Assembly (NCBI GenBank): GCA_005656395.1
Contig: SRSI01000010.1
Location: 2,728,001 to 2,792,000 of the forward strand
DNA from: Strongyloides papillosus
Taxonomy: Eukaryota > Nematoda > Chromadorea > Rhabditida > Strongyloididae
DNA: 64,000 nt
Reading direction: 5' to 3'
Both the position numbers and the translations under genes were made by a program. Under the pieces are notes generated by a model, which saw nothing but the letters and a program-made list of their open reading frames with translations, was not told the DNA's origin and ran no database searches. Below, in pieces: positions 58,620 to 64,000 of the stretch; positions within the stretch are counted from its first letter, which is position 1; each line of letters starts with the position of its first letter.

Positions 58620-59958
58620 TATAGTGTCTGTGATTTTTTTCTATATATCTGTAATTTTTTATTAATAAAATAAAACTATAAAAAAACAGATATTTGTTTT
58701 ATGTAAATAATGTTCTATCCTTCGTAAATATAATATAATAGTATTTTGTAATGAAGACTGAAGTAGTTGCTAAATATATTTTATATCAAATCTTTTGTGT
58801 TTATGAATAAAGCAATATATTTAGCAATTTTTGTTTTAAGTCACAAGAGCATTAAAAAATAACAAATTATAAAAATTAACATTATTAAAAAAACTCTTAT
58901 ATAAAATTTTCCCAGTTACTATCATTTTATTAAGAACAACTTCTTGTATCATATAAACTTACGAAGGTACATTTACTATGCAAATAACATGAAATATGTT
59001 GAGGAATATTTTTTATTGTTTATCATAAATTAAAGGAAAAAAATAACATAAAACTTTTTAAAAATAAACAACTCGATTATGTAATAGAATTAAATACATA
59101 AACATATTTCTAAGTAAAGACCATTTGTTTAGATTTCAAATTATACACTATATGAATGATTGATAATATTTTTTAGCATGACGAAATACGACTAATTGAA
59201 GATACAAATTAGAAATGTACCACTACATATGTATAATACAAAAAGAATCCATATTAAAAAAATTACAAATAATTTAAATAAAAAATTGAACCACTTTTTT
59301 GTCGACAATTTAGGCTAATTATTAAATGTTTTTGATAATATTAAGTTCCTTCTTATTTTAGCGTTGGATTTTTTAAATGAACCATAAATTACTTTATTTT
59401 GCTAATTTTTAAAAATTTTATGTTAAAAATACATAATAATTAAAAAGTGTTCAAAAATGAGATTTTAAAAAAAGAATAACTTGGCAAATGATAGACTAAA
59501 ACTTTCAAGATCTTTTTTCACACTAAGTTGAGAAAAAGTACATCTACTGATCTATTTAATCACAAAAATCCATTAAGTTCAAAAAAAGAAATGGCAAGGA
59601 TAAAACTTTTTTCTTATAAATAGCACAAATAAAAAAGTAAAATTTCCTTAAGAATTGTTGATTAATGCTTTGAAACATATTATACACTGATTTCTGAAAA
59701 AACATTAAACATTAACTAAATGTCAACTAAAATTTTTCGGAAGACATACTAAAATAGAACTTGCATTAGAAACCAAAGAATGTGACTATAGAAAAATACT
59801 TTACTTAAAGATAACTTTTTCACATTATAAGAATAAGATTCTAAGAACAAGATAAACATTATTTCATGTTCTGAAAAAATCTATCCAAATTCAAAAATAA
59901 TTTAGAATTTTAACTGTCTTTTATAATTGAACATTGCTTTTTAAAATTAAAAAGCAAA
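58620..59958. other. Intergenic region, part of a local duplication
   Basis: No gene. From about 59640 the sequence resembles 62330 onward (for example TTGATTAATGCTTTGAAACAT against TTGATGCTCTGAAACAT in the later copy), so the 3' flank of the receptor gene was duplicated with it. Confidence 0.5.
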
Positions 59959-60931
59959 TTATCTTCGATAAGGAATTTTAATAATAACTTTGTTATTGAA
60001 TTTTTTAGAACATCCAAAAATAGTTTTTAATTCATTTCTTAGTTCATCACTAAAAATTTAGTTTTACTTAGAAATACACGTTAATATTCTGCACTTACCA
60101 TGAATAAAGAAGGAAATAAAAGTCTCCAACAGATGTTAAATCAAAAGCCACAACATGGAAGAAATTAGTTATATTACTAAGAAGTTTAATTTCATATTTT
60201 AAACTAATTAATCTACAGACAAAATACGTTTCAACAAAAATTAATGTTATAAAAATAAAAACTGAATATATGATATAAAATAATTCCTTTTTGTATTTAT
60301 TTACATTTTGATTGTGTTTCTTCAGTGTTAGAATGGCCATTACATTAAAGGTACATGTTGCAACGGAAATGATCCCAAGTAAAAAGATTCTATAAAAGAG
60401 TTGATAATAAATTTCATTTTTGGATTTAAACGATGGGACAATGTAGTCAAATAAATCAACTCTTACATATTTTGCATTGAAGAGAATATTTCCAAGTCCA
60501 ATTATTACAGATAATATGATAAAAGATAGTAATGTCAGCAGTGTTCTTGATTTTGAAAAGTAAAATTTATATGATAAAGGATATTTAACAGCAATATATC
60601 TATTTATACTAATTAAAAGTGTTATAAGAAACATAAAAGTTGTTTCTTGTGCTAATAAAGTAAAATGTATTGTTGCCATCCAACCATTGTTTTCTAAAAA
60701 ATCATTACAAAATCCCCATTTAGGTAATTTTATGAATATAAAAATAGTCATAATATAAACAATTTCATTAGTTAATTTACAAACAATTATAATATAAAAT
60801 TGTGTGTTAAAATTAATATTTTTATTTTTAATTTCTTTTATTATAGTACATATTGATAACATCATTAAAAGCATTGATGGTACCTTATATATAAGTTGAA
60901 TAATGTCAATAACCAAAAATATGTCTATCAT
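59959..60931 (-). CDS. Nematode 7TM chemoreceptor-like GPCR
   Basis: Exon 1 is 60931-60099 and exon 2 is 60049-59959 around a 48 bp intron; together they give 307 residues, starting MIDIFLVIDIIQLIYKVPS and ending CSKKFNNKVIIKIPYRR. Seven hydrophobic segments can be placed: about 6-30, 42-68, 85-105, 125-148, 172-195, 216-240 and 250-276. At the end of the third is INRYIAVKYPLSYKFY, the DRY-box equivalent of the srv/srx-like nematode receptor group (NRY followed by a basic loop). The end of helix 7 reads DLTSVGDFYFLLYS, continued after splicing by CDELRNELKTIFG, a usual receptor C-terminal helix. Ligand unknown; chemosensory-type receptors of this group usually act at the sensory neuron surface. 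An intact paralogous reading frame is interrupted in the copy at 62633-63598. Confidence 0.8.
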
Positions 60932-62632
60932 TTTTGAAGACAAGTCTAATATATACGGTTAGAAAATTTTTTCTCAGAATCTGTAAAACTATTAATAATA
61001 TTTCCATAAAAAAGTATGTTCATCCTTAGAATAAAAAATTGATGATAGGAATTAATATTTTTATTACGATATATAACAACTTAAGATAATATTGTTATAA
61101 AGTTAGCACAATAAAGTGATAAAGTTAGAGTATTATGTTTACTTCGTCTTTTAAAATAAATTTGCTTTTAATTAATAAAAAATAGATTTTTTCTAATTTG
61201 CTTTAATTGATGATAATTGAAAAATTTAATGCCTTTTCCATCCTTTTTTAAAATTTTTATTATGAATATCTATAATTATAATAGAATTTATAAAACGTAC
61301 TCTATGTTATTTACAAATTTGTTTTTCAACAATTTCAAGCTATTTTTAGTTCATCCCGAAAATTGGATACACTGCAGGAAGTCACAGTTTAAATTTTGGT
61401 TTTAATATGTTAGATTTATAACGGAAAATTAATTAAGATATAGAAAATTAGACTATGGATATATAAAAATTTTATTTTTCAAGTATTTTTTTTATGAAAA
61501 ATACAGAATTAATATAGTTAAGAAATATAAAGAAGTCTTTACTTCATAGTGAAATTTCTATAATCCTTTGCGGCATCATGTTCAGATAAAACTTTATACA
61601 AAAAAACAAAAAATATTGCTTTTACAAAATAAAATTTTTAATCGTTTTCACCGATAGAATCTTAAACTAAAAAGTTTTAATTATATGAAAACATTACAAT
61701 ATATAATTAATAACAAATTACTCTTCGTGAATTATCTCAACTGCAAACGTAACAATAAAATAATATCCCAATAAGCCGTAAAATAAAACATTAAAATTCA
61801 ATATAAATTAATGATAATAATTTAGGCCTACGCCATTACTAACAGATTCTATCAAATGAAAAAATCTTTATGATTTTAATCTATATATCACATATTTAAT
61901 GCAATATATATAAACATTCGAACTATCAAGAATAATAAGGCTTAATACAATGTTTGAGCAAAAAAGTTAATCAAATAAAATTAAAAAAATTAATTAAATA
62001 AAAAAAAATATAGTAATATACTTTGCTTTTATATGTGTTTTAAAGGTTTTAATAGATAAATAGAATAAAAATATACACATAGAGGTTATGGTACATATAT
62101 AGATTTAAATGAAGAATAAATGTATAAACTTTGTTGTCAATTATTAAATGAAGAGGATATGTTAAGAAAAAATAACATTCATTCTTTCCAATTAAAATAT
62201 ATTAATGAGAAATATACGAAAACTTTTAAAGTAATTTCATAAAGTTTTATAAATAAATTTATTAGAATTTGAAAAAAGCTATTAATGTATTCAAAATAAA
62301 CTTCAATTGAGAAAGATTCACAAAAAAATAAAAATTATCCATTGATGCTCTGAAACATTTTGTTCGACTGATTTTTGAAAATAAATATTAAATACTACTT
62401 GAAAGTTCATTCAAAATTTTGGAAAGGCATATCAAAAGGACTTGCCCTATTGATTAAAGAATGTGATTATAGGTGAATACTGTACTTGAAATGAATCTTT
62501 CGCATTATGAGAATAAAATTCTAAAAACCGAATAAGTATCATCTTTAGACTTAAAAAATTTATCCAAATCCTAAAATAATTTAGAATTTTAACCATCGTT
62601 TGTAAATGAACTTTATTGAATTAACAAACAAA
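60932..62632. other. Intergenic region between tandem receptor copies
   Basis: AT-rich, with no intact gene; the plus-strand frame at 61217-61405 has no homologous counterpart and is judged random. The part after about 62330 is the duplicated 3' flank. Confidence 0.5.
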
Positions 62633-63598
62633 TTACCTTCGATAAGGAATTTTGATATTAACCTTGTTCTTAAACTTTTTAGAACATCCAAAAAAGGTTT
62701 TCAATGCTTTTCTTAATTCCCTGCTAAAAATTAAATTTAACATAAACGTTAGTAATCTCCACTTACCATGAATAAATAAGAAAATAGAAATCACCAACAG
62801 ATGTTAAATCAAATGCTACAATATAGAGAAAATAAATTATATGATCAAATGATTTAATTTCATATTTTAGGGTAATAGACTTACAAATATAGTAAGCCTC
62901 AACAGTGGATAAAGTTAAAAAAATAAAAGTTGAGTATATGGTATAATACAGTTCTTTTTTGTATTTGTTACCAAGTTGATTGTGGTTCTTCAATGTTAAA
63001 ATGGTCATTACGTTGAAGATACATGTTGCAATATAAATGATTCCAGATAAAAAGACTTGACAAAAGATTTGATAATAAATTTCATTTTTAGATGTCAGAG
63101 ATGGGGCTAAGTAACCATATAGATCTGATTTTATGTATCTTGGATTGAATAGAATGGTCCCAAGTCCAATAATTGTTGAAAATAGGATAGAAGATAGTAA
63201 TATAATAACTATTTTTGACTTTGAAAAATAAAGTTTATATAATAAAGGATATTTAACAGCTATATATCTATTTATAGTAATAAAAAGTGTTATAAGAAAC
63301 ATAAAAGTTGTTTGTTGTGTTGCTAAAACATAGAGAGTTGTTGCCGTCCAATTATTTTTTTCCCAAAAATTAATAACAAATCCCCACTTAGGCAATTTAA
63401 CAAATATAAAAAGAGTTATAATAAAAATAATTTCATTTGTTAATTTACAGACAATTATTATATAAAATTGTTTGTTAAAATGAACATTCTTTTTTTGATT
63501 TCCTTTATTATAACAAATACTGACAGTATCATTAAAAGCGTTGACGGTATCTTATATATAATTTGAATGATGTCGGCAACCAAAATCACATCAACCAT
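62633..63598 (-). pseudogene. Second 7TM GPCR copy, one-base frameshift
   Basis: This is a tandem paralogue of the receptor at 59959-60931, with the same two-exon structure (donor after 62767, exon 2 62723-62633, end CSKKFKNKVNIKIPYRR). From the ATG at 63598 the frame reads MVDVILVADIIQIIYKIPST and on to IIKEIKK, then breaks at a run of seven A (about 63492-63498). One further A would restore KNVHFNKQFY and the rest of the receptor (KLPKWGF, INRYIAVKYPLLYKLYF, DLTSVGDFYFLIYS). As given, translation stops soon after residue 45. The rest of the gene is well preserved, so this is a recent mutation, a strain-specific null, or an assembly error in a homopolymer. Confidence 0.75.
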
Positions 63599-64000
63599 CC
63601 TTAGAAGATAATTCTAGTATATTTCGTGAAAATAAGTTTCTCGTGAATCTGTGAAAATTATGGGTACTAAAAGTAATGTCATTAATCATTCATCAAACGA
63701 TATTTACAAAGAGACATAATTTGTAGTTTAGAATGATTATTTTAACCATATAAACTTCCGTTTAATAAAAAGCTAAGAATTTCTAGTCCTACAAAAAAAT
63801 TATTTTGATTTTTGAAGAAATAAAATATTTGAAGAGATTATCATTTTTTAAGCAAATGCTTTACTAGGAACAACATAATTCTGTTAATATATGTACTTAA
63901 ACTTAAAACTATATTTATTATTTGGGAATGGTAATATATTTGTAATTTATGTTTCATAATAAATTAAATTAGTTACAAATTAAAATAATTTCTATAAATA
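63599..64000. other. Upstream flank of the second receptor copy
   Basis: AT-rich; only the first bases before the start codon resemble the flank of the first copy. No other feature before the window end. Confidence 0.45.

Larger units (their letters stand above)
59640..63620. repeat. Tandem duplication carrying the two receptor genes
   Basis: Two units in the same orientation, about 59640-60960 and 62330-63620, offset by about 2.67 kb, each contain the receptor gene and several hundred bases of 3' flank. Non-coding parts are more diverged than coding parts, as expected for an older duplication under selection. Confidence 0.7.

Noticed and set aside
61217..61405. 62-codon plus-strand frame between the receptor copies
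   Set aside because: No counterpart in the other duplicated flank, and AT-driven composition.
1..64000. tRNA, rRNA, CRISPR array, operon or viral insertion
   Set aside because: No B-box-like GGTTCGA word, rRNA stretch, regularly spaced repeats or viral-type proteins were found; spacers are too long for a typical nematode operon.

Overview
The window looks like nuclear DNA of a strongyloidid nematode (Strongyloides or a close relative). It is extremely AT-rich, genes are compact with one to three exons, introns are mostly short (42-65 bp, one of 210 bp) with GTAAGT-like donors and TTTTAG/TTTCAG acceptors, and one gene has an acceptor one base before its ATG as in spliced-leader trans-splicing. 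The protein set (LARP1-type, DNAJB-type, TTF2, BIG3-like, YL1/VPS72, SH2 tyrosine kinase, PARP family, nematode 7TM receptors) is animal. The genus is inferred from composition and gene style, not from a marker gene. Gene ends were rebuilt by hand from splice sites and reading frame.

Layout. At 0.5-7.6 kb: a LARP1-type La-motif gene (-) divergent from a ZFC3H1-type zinc-finger gene (+), a small single-pass membrane protein (-) and a DNAJB-type co-chaperone (-). At 7.6-19.6 kb: a 12 kb stretch with no recognisable gene but with marked strand asymmetry (G over C on the + strand) across about 12-17 kb. At 19.6-22.1 kb: three small lineage-type genes, including a head-to-head pair. At 22.5-34.7 kb: conserved housekeeping genes on the - strand (TTF2/Lodestar-like SNF2 ATPase, a 1,709-residue BIG3/ARFGEF3-like protein, VPS72/YL1) and a mucin-like single-pass protein. 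At 36.2-39.8 kb: a four-finger C2H2 protein, an unknown acidic protein and a type I membrane protein with a PPxY tail.

From about 40 kb the character changes to accessory and decaying sequence: a BTB/SPOP-type relic, an F-box gene and duplicated flanking segments, an SH2 tyrosine kinase, a PARP-family protein whose catalytic residues are replaced, a full-length but disabled CUL1-like cullin, a frameshifted glutamate decarboxylase fragment abutting an inverted-repeat element, a Tc1/mariner-like element with TA duplications, and a tandem pair of chemoreceptor-like GPCRs of which the second has a frameshift.

Themes. Three components of cullin-RING ubiquitin ligases (BTB adaptor relic, F-box adaptor, CUL1-like relic) lie within 14 kb. 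The most unusual apparently intact product is the pseudo-PARP at 48.2-49.9 kb. Two frameshifts (GAD and second GPCR) are one-base losses in A runs, so assembly error must be excluded before calling those genes dead.
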